Shown piece after piece: positions 46,900 to 55,668 of a stretch of 64,000 nt of DNA; the first letter of the stretch is position 1, and each line of letters begins with the position of its first letter. The notes under the pieces were generated by a model. It saw only the letters and a program-made list of their open reading frames with translations. It did not search any database and was not told the DNA's origin. The DNA comes from JBHJGM01 sp964405825 (GTDB lineage Bacteria > Verrucomicrobiota > Verrucomicrobiia > Opitutales > JBHJGM01), in NCBI GenBank assembly GCA_964405825.1, contig CAYOPI010000003.1, forward strand, positions 1-64,000, written 5' to 3'. The translations under genes were made by a program, and so were the position numbers.

Positions 46900-48424
46900 T
46901 CCCTCGTCGTCGCCGCCCGAAAATCTCAGTGCGGCCCCGCAGCAGCCGACTCCGGCCGAGTCTGCGCCCGAGGCGTCCACGGCCCGCGCGTTGCAACCGG
47001 TTACGCCCGAGCAGCCGCCCAAGCCTTCGTTGAAGCTTCGTCCGCAGCCGGCCGATGCGCCTGAGCCCGCCGCGCCCGCGCCCCTGGGACAGGAACCCGC
47101 GCCGGCGCTTGAGCCGCTCACGCCACAGGCACCCGAGCCGCAGTTGCCGGCCGCGCCCGCGCCCGAAGCCGTTTCGCAGCCGCAAGCACCGGTTGAGCCG
47201 CAGCTGCCGGCGGGTCTGCCGCCGCTGGAGCCTCTTTCCTCGACAAACCCGGGTCTTGAATCGCCCGCTGAGCCCGCGCCGTCTCAGCCGCAGGCCCAGG
47301 ATCCGGCACCCTCGGTGCCGCCGGCACCTTTACAGGGTCAGCCGCCCGTGGAAACGCCCTCCCCGGCCGAAGCGCCCCAGGTGGCTGCCCCGCCAACCGG
47401 TGGAACCGCGCCGCGCTTCGAGATTCGCAAGGGCCCGCCGCGTGAAAGCGTGGCCAAGGGAGTGACTCTGCCTCCGATCAGCCAGTCGCGCCCGCAGGTG
47501 CCCGGGCAGGGTGTTCAACCCGGCGAAAGCGCCCCGCCCCAGCCTGTTTTCAGCGGGCTGCCGGACAACCCGCCCCCGCAGCTGCCCGAAGACATTCGCC
47601 AACCCGATTTCAATCCGGCCGTTTCGACCGACCTGGCCGCGCAAGCCCTCGAGGGCACCCTGAACCCGGAACCGGCGCCCGCCGCACCCCGACCCGGCCT
47701 GCGCGTGCGCAAGGAGGCCGCCGAGCCCCCGCCGTTCGTTGAGGAAGCCGCCGAACCTGTCGGCGCGGGCAAGAAGGAAAAGTCCGGGGTAAAGGGTGGC
47801 CTGTTTTTCCTGCTGGTGCTGCTGTTGATCATCGGTGGCGGCACGGCGGCGTTCTTTTACGGCATCGACAAGGTGCTCGACGGCGACTTTTTAAGTGCGG
47901 GCTCCGACGGCGGCGATGCCGGCGAACGCGGCCCGGAGACGCGCGACTTCGATGGTGAAGAAATCACGGACCCGTTTGCGGCGGTCGAAAGCCCGGTGCT
48001 GGCGACCCAGCAGCAGGTCCTCAACAACCAGGCCGCCCACGAGCGCAACGCCGAGGTGAACCGGATTCTGCAGTCGGGCGGAAAACAACCGCGCATACTT
48101 TCAAGCAACCCCAACGCAACCCTTCCCGAGGCGGTGAACACACCGCAGGCCACGCCCACACCGACGCCTGCGGCCCCGCCCCCCGCGCCGATCAAAAAGC
48201 TCAAGCCGCAGCCCGAGGTGGTTCACTACCTGCGCTCGCTGCACATCACCGGCGTTTTCATGAACGGGTCGGGCAGCGCGAAGATGATGGTCGACGGACA
48301 GGTCTTTCTGCTGGGCCAGACGATCAACCCGGACCTGCAGCTGCGCTGGGTGGATTACCGCAAGGAAGACGGCCGGCTGATCTTCCAGGACGCCCAGGGC
48401 ATGGGCTACGTGAAGAAGTTCTAG
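46856..48424 (+). CDS. Pro/Ala-rich single-pass membrane protein, GspB-like C-terminal domain
   Basis: A 522-aa protein. The first ~310 residues are a low-complexity Pro/Ala/Glu/Gln region. A transmembrane helix follows (GGLFFLLVLLLIIGGGTAAFFYG), then another linker and a folded C-terminal domain of ~70 residues (SLHITGVFMNGSGSAKMMVDGQ, VDYRKEDGRLIFQDAQGMGYVKKF). That domain resembles the small pilotin/secretin-interacting domain of GspB/PilP-type proteins. The unusually long cytosolic Pro-rich segment is odd. Start ATG 46856 lies inside the preceding gene. Confidence 0.6.
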   Translation: MKQDVSSGSQSSDADPSSSPPENLSAAPQQPTPAESAPEASTARALQPVTPEQPPKPSLKLRPQPADAPEPAAPAPLGQEPAPALEPLTPQAPEPQLPAAPAPEAVSQPQAPVEPQLPAGLPPLEPLSSTNPGLESPAEPAPSQPQAQDPAPSVPPAPLQGQPPVETPSPAEAPQVAAPPTGGTAPRFEIRKGPPRESVAKGVTLPPISQSRPQVPGQGVQPGESAPPQPVFSGLPDNPPPQLPEDIRQPDFNPAVSTDLAAQALEGTLNPEPAPAAPRPGLRVRKEAAEPPPFVEEAAEPVGAGKKEKSGVKGGLFFLLVLLLIIGGGTAAFFYGIDKVLDGDFLSAGSDGGDAGERGPETRDFDGEEITDPFAAVESPVLATQQQVLNNQAAHERNAEVNRILQSGGKQPRILSSNPNATLPEAVNTPQATPTPTPAAPPPAPIKKLKPQPEVVHYLRSLHITGVFMNGSGSAKMMVDGQVFLLGQTINPDLQLRWVDYRKEDGRLIFQDAQGMGYVKKF

Positions 48425-48448
48425 GGCGCGCGCGCGTCCGCAGCTTAG

Positions 48449-49333
48449 TTAGTACACCACCTGGCGGTGCTGGCGACGGTATTGGCGGGGGGCGACACCG
48501 AAGCGTTTCTGGAAGAGGGTGTAGAAGTGGCTGAGGTTGGGCAGGCCCACGCTGGCGGCCACCTCCATGATGGGAACGTCGCTGCTTTCGAGCTGGCGGG
48601 CGGCGTGTTCGAGGCGCAGGTCGCGAATGAGCTGTGAGGGCGTGCGCCCGACGAATTCACGGGTAACGCGGGTGACATGCTCGTGACTGCGTCCGCACAG
48701 GCGCACGAAGGCCGGGACGCCCTCGGCAAAACGCTCGCGGTGCTCGACCTTTTTCAGGGCGGTGACCAGCCAGTCGGGCGTGCCGGCGGGGAGGGTGTTG
48801 GCCTCGGGGTCGCGCAGTTCGTAGAAGAGGTTGAGCAGGAAGCGCTCAAGGAAGAAGCGCTCGCGGGGGGCGGCGGCCAGCTCGCGCAAGGCGCTCTCGA
48901 GGCGTCCGAGTTCGCTGGGAGTGAGTTCGCGAAGCTCGGGCTGATTGCCGGCGGCGGCGAAGAAGCGGGCCTTGTCGCAGAGGTAGCGCGTCTGCATGAA
49001 CTCGGCGGTGCCGGTGGGGAAGGCCAGGTTGGCGATGCGCAGGGGCTCGGGTCCGTTGGGCTCAAGGGTGTGGAAGTCGGACTCGCGGATGAAGACGAGC
49101 GCGCCGGGTTCGAGGTACTCGGTCTGGCCGTTGATGGTGTGGCGGCAGCGTCCGTGCTGGACGACGAAGAGTTCGGTGAAGTCGTGGCCGTGGTAGCCGC
49201 GGTCGGTCGCGCGGCGGGGGAGTTCGCCCTCCATCAAGTGAAAAGCCGCCCCAGCAGCCGCAATGTCGCGCCAGTACAGAACTTTCACGGGGGCGAGTTC
49301 GCAGAAGCGGAAGAGGGCGGGTGGAAGCGACAA
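48449..49333 (-). CDS. AraC family transcriptional regulator with cupin sensor domain
   Basis: A regulator of up to 294 aa. The N-terminal cupin has YHGHDFTELFVVQHGRCRHTINGQ, with metal- or ligand-site His residues. The C-terminal double helix-turn-helix includes VTREFVGRTPSQLIRDLRLEHAARQLE and VAASVGLPNLSHFYTLFQKRFGVAPRQYRR, the AraC signature. The listed start is TTG 49333. GTG 49285 (KVLYWRD) is an alternative. It is divergent from a phytanoyl-CoA dioxygenase-family gene, which it probably controls. Ligand unknown, likely a sugar-type effector. Confidence 0.87.
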   Translation of the reverse strand: MSLPPALFRFCELAPVKVLYWRDIAAAGAAFHLMEGELPRRATDRGYHGHDFTELFVVQHGRCRHTINGQTEYLEPGALVFIRESDFHTLEPNGPEPLRIANLAFPTGTAEFMQTRYLCDKARFFAAAGNQPELRELTPSELGRLESALRELAAAPRERFFLERFLLNLFYELRDPEANTLPAGTPDWLVTALKKVEHRERFAEGVPAFVRLCGRSHEHVTRVTREFVGRTPSQLIRDLRLEHAARQLESSDVPIMEVAASVGLPNLSHFYTLFQKRFGVAPRQYRRQHRQVVY

Positions 49334-49462
49334 CGCCGTCGCTTATGGTTGTCAAAAAACCAAAAGAAAAAGGCGCTTGGGCGCAAGAGAAATCAACTCA
49401 GATAAGGTATAAAGAAATTGAATACGCGAGAACCAGTTCCACTTTCACCTTTGGAAACGCTC

Positions 49463-50317
49463 ATGACCACCGCCCTCACGCCCACTGGACGCCACCCCGG
49501 CGCCAGCCGCTCCCGTTTGAACGATGCTCAGGTGTCCGAATACCGCCGGGAGGGCTTCACGATTCTCAACGAGCCGATTCTGTCGGCGGCGAAGTTTGAG
49601 GGACTGAAGGCGCATTTTGAAAAGAAGCTGGCGCAGTGGCCGGCGGACCAGCGTCCCGAGGGCATGGACGTGCCGCACTTCACCGACCCGGCGCTGTTTG
49701 AGTGGATTTTTGACGACGCGATCCTCGACCTGGTGGAGCCGTTGATCGGTCCGGACATCGCGTTGTTTTCGACGCACTTCATCTGCAAGCCTAAGGGGGA
49801 TGGCCGCCGGGTGCCCTGGCACGAGGATTCGGCGTATTGGAAGACGGCGGTGAGCCCGATGGAGGTGGTTACGGTGTGGCTGGCCATCGACCCATCGACC
49901 AAAGCCAACGGCTGCATGCGGGTGATCCCGCGCACGCACGAAGGCACCGACCAGGCCGGCTTTTCCGACTACGACGAGGTCGACCCGAACCAGAATGTCT
50001 TTCCGACGGAGATCACGCCAAAGCAGCGCAACGACGCGTTGGCCGTCGATCTCGAGTTGCAGGCCAACGAAGCCTCGCTGCACGACGCCAAGCTGATGCA
50101 CGGCTCGGAGGCCAACACCAGCGACATCCGCCGCTGCGGCTACACCATGCGGTTCATGCCTTCGTCGGTGAAGCTGTCGGAGAAGAACCAGGCGTATCAC
50201 CAGCTGTACCTGGCGCGCGGCAAGAACCTATCGGGGCAGACCTGTTACGGCGACCCGGGCCAGGCCTACGACGCACTGCGCGAGTCCCGCCTCAAGCGCG
50301 GCAAGGCGGGGCACTAG
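49463..50317 (+). CDS. Phytanoyl-CoA dioxygenase (PhyH) family protein
   Basis: A 284-aa Fe(II)/2-oxoglutarate dioxygenase-like protein. The facial triad is WHEDSAYW (His-x-Asp) and the distal His in KLMHGSEAN. RRCGYTMRFMP supplies the Arg for 2-oxoglutarate. Numerous PhyH copies paired with AraC regulators are typical of Opitutae and Lentisphaerae. The substrate is unknown and is not necessarily phytanoyl-CoA. ATG 49463 is used. An in-frame TTG at 49418 would extend it by 15 residues. Confidence 0.9.
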   Translation: MTTALTPTGRHPGASRSRLNDAQVSEYRREGFTILNEPILSAAKFEGLKAHFEKKLAQWPADQRPEGMDVPHFTDPALFEWIFDDAILDLVEPLIGPDIALFSTHFICKPKGDGRRVPWHEDSAYWKTAVSPMEVVTVWLAIDPSTKANGCMRVIPRTHEGTDQAGFSDYDEVDPNQNVFPTEITPKQRNDALAVDLELQANEASLHDAKLMHGSEANTSDIRRCGYTMRFMPSSVKLSEKNQAYHQLYLARGKNLSGQTCYGDPGQAYDALRESRLKRGKAGH

Positions 50318-50586
50318 GCCTTTCGCATTGCCTGGGCCAAGGCCCGGAAGCTCGGCGTTTTTCCCGTGGCGGGAGCGCTGCCGGCACCTTGTGGCCATTT
50401 CCCATGGCAAAGGCCGATGCGGCGGATCGGATTTCTGAGGCAAGCCCGTCGACGTAGCTCGAAGCGAGGGGGACGCGCAAATGGAGGCAAGCCTCAGCGT
50501 AAGACAGCCTGTTAGATTGTTCGTTGACTCGGCCTGGCGACGAACTATTATGCGCGACGAACCTCGCTCACCTCGAAATTGCTCCG
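50318..50586. other. Intergenic region with inverted-repeat elements
   Basis: A 269-bp gap before the dockerin protein gene. Near 50330-50347 there is an imperfect GC hairpin (CTGGGCC…GGCCCGG), and T5 occurs about 20 bp further on. Further paired short motifs (GAGGCAAGCC… and GGAGGCAAGCCTC near 50430-50500) suggest repeated structured DNA. No credible reading frame is seen. The promoter of the following gene presumably lies in the AT-richer last 80 bp. Confidence 0.35.
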
Positions 50587-53115
50587 ATGAAACTCCTTGC
50601 GGCTGTTCGTTCACTGTGTGCTGTCACCACTCACCGCGGGCTCCCGGGCCTGCTCGCGCTCGCGTTTTTGGGGGCGGTCTCGACTGCCTCGGGCCAGCTT
50701 CAGGAGGACTTTGATTTCGATTATGTCTGGGGCGGGGGCGGCGCCCCCGCCCTGATGGAGTGGACGGATACGGAGCCGGGCGTCAATCCGGTGACGGGTT
50801 GGTTCGTCGACCTCATTGCAACAACGCTGTTTCCGCAGTTTGACGACGAGACCGCATCGCTGCCGGGCGGCGAACTGGACCTGGACGGCACGATTCAGAT
50901 CGAGGGATTTGTGGTCGGGCGCACGGGCATCTTCAACCTGCGTGGCCAGCTGACGCTGCTCGACTTCATGGCGGTCGACGGCGGCGAGATTAACTTTTTC
51001 AACAACGGTCAGCTGCGTCTGACCGACCTGAACAACTTCATTGCCAACGGCGGGACGTTTCTGGGCGACGACGGCACCGCGAGCATCCGAGGCAACTTCA
51101 CGAACGGGTTCTTTGAGTCGGACCCGCTCTCGCCGCCAAACCCCGGGCTGGTGCTGGCCGACGGGGGCAATCTGTTCTTCAACGAGAACGGGCGGACGTT
51201 TTTGAACACGATCGCCGGAACGGTGCGGGCGGTGGGCAACTCGAGGGTGAGTTTCCAGAGCCAGCGCGTGGTGCTCGACGGCGGCGACACGACCGGCGAC
51301 GGCACCCTTGAGGTGACCGGCAACAGTACGGTGGTCTACCGTTCGGGAAACGTTCTGAACCCGCTGGAGCTGCGGGCGGGGATTCTCGACCTGGGAAACG
51401 CCAACGCACCGTCGGGACAAACGGCCCGGTTTATCGCAAACGCGGCACCGGGGCCCTTCCGCGTGGATGTTTCGGGGGACATTCCGGACGGGGTGGCGCT
51501 TTCAATCGTGGACGGGAGCACGTTGTTTGTGCCGGAGCCGTTCGAGAATTCGGGTGACCTGACCTTTGCGGGCCCGCAGGGCTCGGCGCTGCAGACGAGA
51601 TTCTCCACCGGGGGTACCTTCACCAACAGCGGTCAGCTGACCTTCCGCAACGCCGACGTCAACGAGACGAACAAGCACCGGATTCTGAAGGATCTGGTGA
51701 ACGCACCGACGGGGATGATCCGGGTGACCGACGCCTCGAACCCGCGGCTGAACGTTGTGCTGAACAACGGCTCTTTCGACATCGAGGCCGGGACGCGGGT
51801 GGATTCCTCGACGAGCTTTCGGCATACCGGCGGGACGCTGAACGTTGACGGGGAACTGTTCGCCCTGGGGGCGGGCCTGCTTGAATGGAGCGGCGGCAAT
51901 CTGACCGCGACGACGGGTCTGCCGACGTTGGCCTTCACCGGATTCCGCAGCTTCCCGGGGCAGTCGATCATTGTCGGTGCCGGGCAGACCGCGCCGGTGC
52001 GCCTGCTGATGATCGAGCCGGGCGAGGGCCTGCTGAACTACGATGACGACGAGCTGTCGGCCGGGCAGGTGCTTGAGATTCAGAATGACAACACCAATCG
52101 CAGGATTCGGATGAACGACGATTTCGTGAACCGCGGGACCATCTTCACGAACGGGGACAGCTCGGTGCGGTTTGAGCCCGGCGGGACGACGATGACCAAC
52201 TTTGGACTGATGGACTTGAGCGGCTTGCCGGGTTCGACGCAGGCACAGCGGGAGGTTGCGGACATCGTGAACTTTACGAACCACAACGAGCTTGTTCTGA
52301 AAAACAGTCTCCTGCTGCTGAGTCGCTTTGCCGGGTCAAACTACATCCAACCGGAGACGGGGTCGCTTTCGATTGAGTTGCGGGGTACGGGAGCGGGCCA
52401 GTTCGACCGGGTGCAGGCTTCGGGCGGCGCCCAGATTGCCGGGACGGTGAAGCTGAAGGTGGCTTCGAGCTACGCGCCGAGTCTGGGCGACACGGTCTCG
52501 ATTCTGCAGACCAACTTTGCGCCGAACTTTGATGTGTCGGGTGAGTTCACCACGGTGGAGGGCGTGTCGCTCGGGACGGTGAACGGTTTTGACGCCTCGC
52601 TGGCGGTGACCTACCGGCTGGATTTTGTGGACGTGACGGTGGCCAAGACGGGGGATCTCAATCTGGACACGACCGTCGATGCGACCGACCTGCTGGCGCT
52701 GGGCGGGAACTTTCGCGCGGACGGCAGCTGGGCCACGGGGGACGTCAACGGCGACGGCTTCGTGGATGAAGCGGATCTGGATTTGATTGCGGCGAACTTT
52801 ACGGGCGGCGCGATTTCGCGGGCGCAGGCGGCCAGCCTGGCCGGGATCACCGCAGCCCCCCTGTTGATTTTCGAGATTGAATTCGTCGATGTGGCAGGTG
52901 TGCCGACGTTTGAGGTGCGCATGGACGCAGGCCGGGAGTCGACGCTGGGCGATGCGCAATTCACCGACGATCTGACGCAGAGCTTCCGCGCGTTCACGGT
53001 GTTTGGCGGGACCAAGTCGAGCGGGATGCTGGGGGTTGAACCGATTGTGCGTTACCGGTTCCCACTCAGCTCAAACGATCAGCTGTTCGCCCGTCCGCCG
53101 CCGCCCGCACCGTAA
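50587..53115 (+). CDS. Large secreted beta-helical protein with dockerin-type repeats
   Basis: An 842-aa exported protein with a signal peptide ending near ASG. The long body has strand-turn repeats rich in Gly, Asn and Asp (NNGQLRLTDLNN, TNSGQLTFRN), as in autotransporter-like or parallel beta-helix passengers. Near residues 695-745 there are two dockerin I-like calcium motifs, GDLNLDTTVDATDLLALGGNF and GDVNGDGFVDEADLDLIAANF. About 100 residues follow and end in Pro residues. There is no PEP-CTERM tail and no outer-membrane barrel. It is probably a surface or extracellular matrix protein, and its cohesin-type partner is unknown. Confidence 0.8.
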   Translation: MKLLAAVRSLCAVTTHRGLPGLLALAFLGAVSTASGQLQEDFDFDYVWGGGGAPALMEWTDTEPGVNPVTGWFVDLIATTLFPQFDDETASLPGGELDLDGTIQIEGFVVGRTGIFNLRGQLTLLDFMAVDGGEINFFNNGQLRLTDLNNFIANGGTFLGDDGTASIRGNFTNGFFESDPLSPPNPGLVLADGGNLFFNENGRTFLNTIAGTVRAVGNSRVSFQSQRVVLDGGDTTGDGTLEVTGNSTVVYRSGNVLNPLELRAGILDLGNANAPSGQTARFIANAAPGPFRVDVSGDIPDGVALSIVDGSTLFVPEPFENSGDLTFAGPQGSALQTRFSTGGTFTNSGQLTFRNADVNETNKHRILKDLVNAPTGMIRVTDASNPRLNVVLNNGSFDIEAGTRVDSSTSFRHTGGTLNVDGELFALGAGLLEWSGGNLTATTGLPTLAFTGFRSFPGQSIIVGAGQTAPVRLLMIEPGEGLLNYDDDELSAGQVLEIQNDNTNRRIRMNDDFVNRGTIFTNGDSSVRFEPGGTTMTNFGLMDLSGLPGSTQAQREVADIVNFTNHNELVLKNSLLLLSRFAGSNYIQPETGSLSIELRGTGAGQFDRVQASGGAQIAGTVKLKVASSYAPSLGDTVSILQTNFAPNFDVSGEFTTVEGVSLGTVNGFDASLAVTYRLDFVDVTVAKTGDLNLDTTVDATDLLALGGNFRADGSWATGDVNGDGFVDEADLDLIAANFTGGAISRAQAASLAGITAAPLLIFEIEFVDVAGVPTFEVRMDAGRESTLGDAQFTDDLTQSFRAFTVFGGTKSSGMLGVEPIVRYRFPLSSNDQLFARPPPPAP

Positions 53116-53326
53116 GGACAGGCTATGAGGGGGCGGGCCGAGCACCCTCCCGGCTCACTTGGACAGGTGAAAGCGCTGCAGAAACGCGCCTGTTGGTGGG
53201 GCGCAGTTGCAGGGTGCGCGAGGGGGCAAGGCGCGATTTGACTTGGGGCGCGGAGTTGGGGAAGATTGAAGGTCTTGAAGCGGTTATCCTGACTGAGGAT
53301 GCCAAGATTTGTCCACTTGAGGCGAG

Positions 53327-55063
53327 ATGATCAAACCCACCACCGAAACACCGACCGAAGCCCCGAAGCTCTCGAAGAATGAGGGCATCAAGGAGGGCAG
53401 TAACTTTCTGCGCGGCACGATTCTGGAAGGGCTGGCGGACGCGTCCACGGGCGCCATCAGCGACGACGACACGCAGCTGACGAAGTTCCACGGCATCTAC
53501 CAGCAGGACGACCGCGATCTGCGCTCGGAGCGGCGCAAACAGAAGCTCGAGAAGGCTTTCATCTTTATGGTGCGCGTGCGCGTGCCGGGCGGGATTTGCA
53601 CGCCCGAGCAATGGCTGCAGATGGACGCCATCGCCGATTCGCGGGCCAACGGGACGTTGAAGCTGACCACGCGGCAGGCCTTTCAGGTGCACGGGATTTT
53701 GAAGGGCGACTTGAAGCCGGCGATTCAGGAAATCGACCAGGCGTGCCTCGACACGATCGCGGCCTGCGGCGACGTCAACCGCAACGTGATGTGCAATCCC
53801 AATCCGTACACCAGCGATGCGCACGCCCAGGCCTATGAGCTGGCCAAAGCGATTTCGGCGCACCTGACACCGGCCACACGGGCGTACCACGAAATCTGGC
53901 TGGACGGCGAGAAGGTCTCCGGCGGGGCCGAGGAGGAAGAGCCCATTTACGGAAAGACGTACCTGCCGCGGAAGTTCAAGACGGTGGTCGCCGTGCCCCC
54001 GAGCAACGACGTGGACATCTTCGCGCATTGCCTGGGCTTCATGAGCATCGTTGAAGAGGGCGCGGTGGTGGGTTACAACGTGACCGTGGGCGGTGGCATG
54101 GGCATGACCCACAACAAGACCGAAACTTACCCGCGTCTGGCCGATGTGCTGGGCTTCTGCAGGCCCGAGCAGGCCGTGGCGGTGGCCGAAGCGGTGGTGA
54201 AGGTGCAGCGTGATTACGGCGACCGCGTCGACCGCAAGCACGCGCGGCTGAAGTACACCGTGGAGGATCTCGGCCTGGACCGTTTCCGCGAGCTGGTGGA
54301 GACGCATCTGGACTTCAAGTTGGAAGCGGCGCGGGACTATCATTTTGACAGCAACGGGGATGTTTACGGCTGGGCCGGCCAGACCAATGGGCGACAGAGC
54401 CTGACCCTTTTCATCGAGAACGGGCGCGTACAGGATGAAGGCGCGCACCGGGTGAAGAGCGGCTTGCGGGCGATCGCGCAGGTGCACGACGGGGACTTCC
54501 GGCTGACGCCGAACCAGAATCTGATCATCGGCAACGTTGACCCGGCCAAGCGGGCGGAAATCGAGACGTTGCTGGAGGAGTACGGCATTGCCTCGCTGCA
54601 GAATCCCACGGGGCTGCGGGCGCGCTCGATGGCGTGCGTGGCCTTGCCTACCTGCGGGCTTTCGCTGGCGGAGTCGGAGCGGTACCTGCCCAAGCTGGTC
54701 GACGAGCTGGACGCGGTGGTGGAGGCCTGCGGGTTGCGCGAGGCTGAAATCAACGTGCGTATGACCGGTTGCCCGAACGGCTGCGCGCGGCCGTACCTGG
54801 GCGAGATCGGTTTTGTCGGCAAGGCACCGGGCAAGTACAACGTGTACCTGGGCGCGGGCTTTGCGGGCGACCGGCTCAACAAGCTGTACCGGCAGTCGGT
54901 CAAGCAGGAGGCGATTGTGCCGCTGCTGCAGCCGATTCTGGAAGACTACGCCCGGAGCCGGACCGACGGAGAGGCCTTCGGGGACTTCGTGGTGCGGCAG
55001 GGGTACATTGCGGCCTCGGGCAACGGGGCGGACTTTCACGCGAATCTGCCGGCGGAGGTTTAG
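53327..55063 (+). CDS. cysI: Assimilatory sulfite reductase hemoprotein subunit
   Basis: Six-electron reduction of sulfite to sulfide for cysteine synthesis. The 578-aa protein has the two-repeat ferredoxin-like/siroheme fold. It shows KLTTRQAFQVHGILKGDLK, NRNVMCNPNP and the 4Fe-4S/siroheme cysteines Cys437 and Cys443 (CVALPTC) with Cys482 and Cys486 (TGCPNGC). The pattern is closest to NADPH-type CysI. No CysJ flavoprotein gene is adjacent, so the electron donor must be encoded elsewhere. ATG 53327. Confidence 0.94.
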   Translation: MIKPTTETPTEAPKLSKNEGIKEGSNFLRGTILEGLADASTGAISDDDTQLTKFHGIYQQDDRDLRSERRKQKLEKAFIFMVRVRVPGGICTPEQWLQMDAIADSRANGTLKLTTRQAFQVHGILKGDLKPAIQEIDQACLDTIAACGDVNRNVMCNPNPYTSDAHAQAYELAKAISAHLTPATRAYHEIWLDGEKVSGGAEEEEPIYGKTYLPRKFKTVVAVPPSNDVDIFAHCLGFMSIVEEGAVVGYNVTVGGGMGMTHNKTETYPRLADVLGFCRPEQAVAVAEAVVKVQRDYGDRVDRKHARLKYTVEDLGLDRFRELVETHLDFKLEAARDYHFDSNGDVYGWAGQTNGRQSLTLFIENGRVQDEGAHRVKSGLRAIAQVHDGDFRLTPNQNLIIGNVDPAKRAEIETLLEEYGIASLQNPTGLRARSMACVALPTCGLSLAESERYLPKLVDELDAVVEACGLREAEINVRMTGCPNGCARPYLGEIGFVGKAPGKYNVYLGAGFAGDRLNKLYRQSVKQEAIVPLLQPILEDYARSRTDGEAFGDFVVRQGYIAASGNGADFHANLPAEV

Positions 55064-55146
55064 GGCAAAGCGCGCGCGGGCGCTTGCGTTGCAGGGGGAA
55101 TCGGGTTTCTTGCAAGGGTCCGGTCGCCGCCCCGCATGCCTCTTCC

Positions 55147-55626
55147 ATGCGCTTGTCCTATCCCAACGAACCCGCCTCGCTGGACCGCCTGGAATCCGAT
55201 CTGGCGGATTTTTCCGCGCGGCAGAAGGTCGAACCGAAAGCGCACTCGGCCCTGCAACTTTGTCTGGATGAGGCGCTGAGCAATGTCATCGCCCATGCCT
55301 TTGAGCCGGGCGAGCGTCACACGATCGAGCTGGAGCTGCTGGCCGATACGCACGGGGTAACGGCAACGCTGGTGGATTCGGGCAAGCCGTTTGATCCGCT
55401 GCGGGAGGCGTTGGCGCGCAATCCGTTGAAGGCCGGGGCAGGTGAGTCCAGCGCGGCGGAGGCGACGGAGGACGAGCACGGACCCGGGATGGGCGTCTTT
55501 CTGATGCGGCGACTGCTGGACGAGTTGCATTATGTGCGGCAGGACGGACGCAACGTGCTGCGGCTGCACAAGCGCTTTGAGGCGTCTGGTAACGGGACCC
55601 ATCCCAAGCAGGTCGCGAAGGGTTGA
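55147..55626 (+). CDS. RsbW-like anti-sigma factor/serine kinase (HATPase)
   Basis: A 159-aa GHKL ATPase domain protein. The N-box is LCLDEALSNVIAHAF, the G1 region is LVDSGKPFDP, and the G2 motif is HGPGMGVFLMRRLLDEL. This matches RsbW/SpoIIAB-type kinases, which phosphorylate anti-sigma-factor antagonists in partner-switching pathways. No antagonist (STAS) or PP2C phosphatase gene is nearby. It lies 83 bp after cysI and 42 bp before the dehydrogenase gene. Confidence 0.86.
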   Translation: MRLSYPNEPASLDRLESDLADFSARQKVEPKAHSALQLCLDEALSNVIAHAFEPGERHTIELELLADTHGVTATLVDSGKPFDPLREALARNPLKAGAGESSAAEATEDEHGPGMGVFLMRRLLDELHYVRQDGRNVLRLHKRFEASGNGTHPKQVAKG

Positions 55627-55668
55627 GAGGGCTCGCCAAGGCTGCAGCGCTGTGGGAGCGTCGGCGCC

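Noticed and set aside
53116..53326. Possible SAM-type riboswitch upstream of cysI
   Set aside because: I could not find the conserved stems of a SAM riboswitch in this 211-bp region.
53123..55039. A 638-codon minus-strand open frame
   Set aside because: Antisense shadow of cysI. It is rich in Arg, Gln, Leu and His, as expected from complementing a GC-rich gene.
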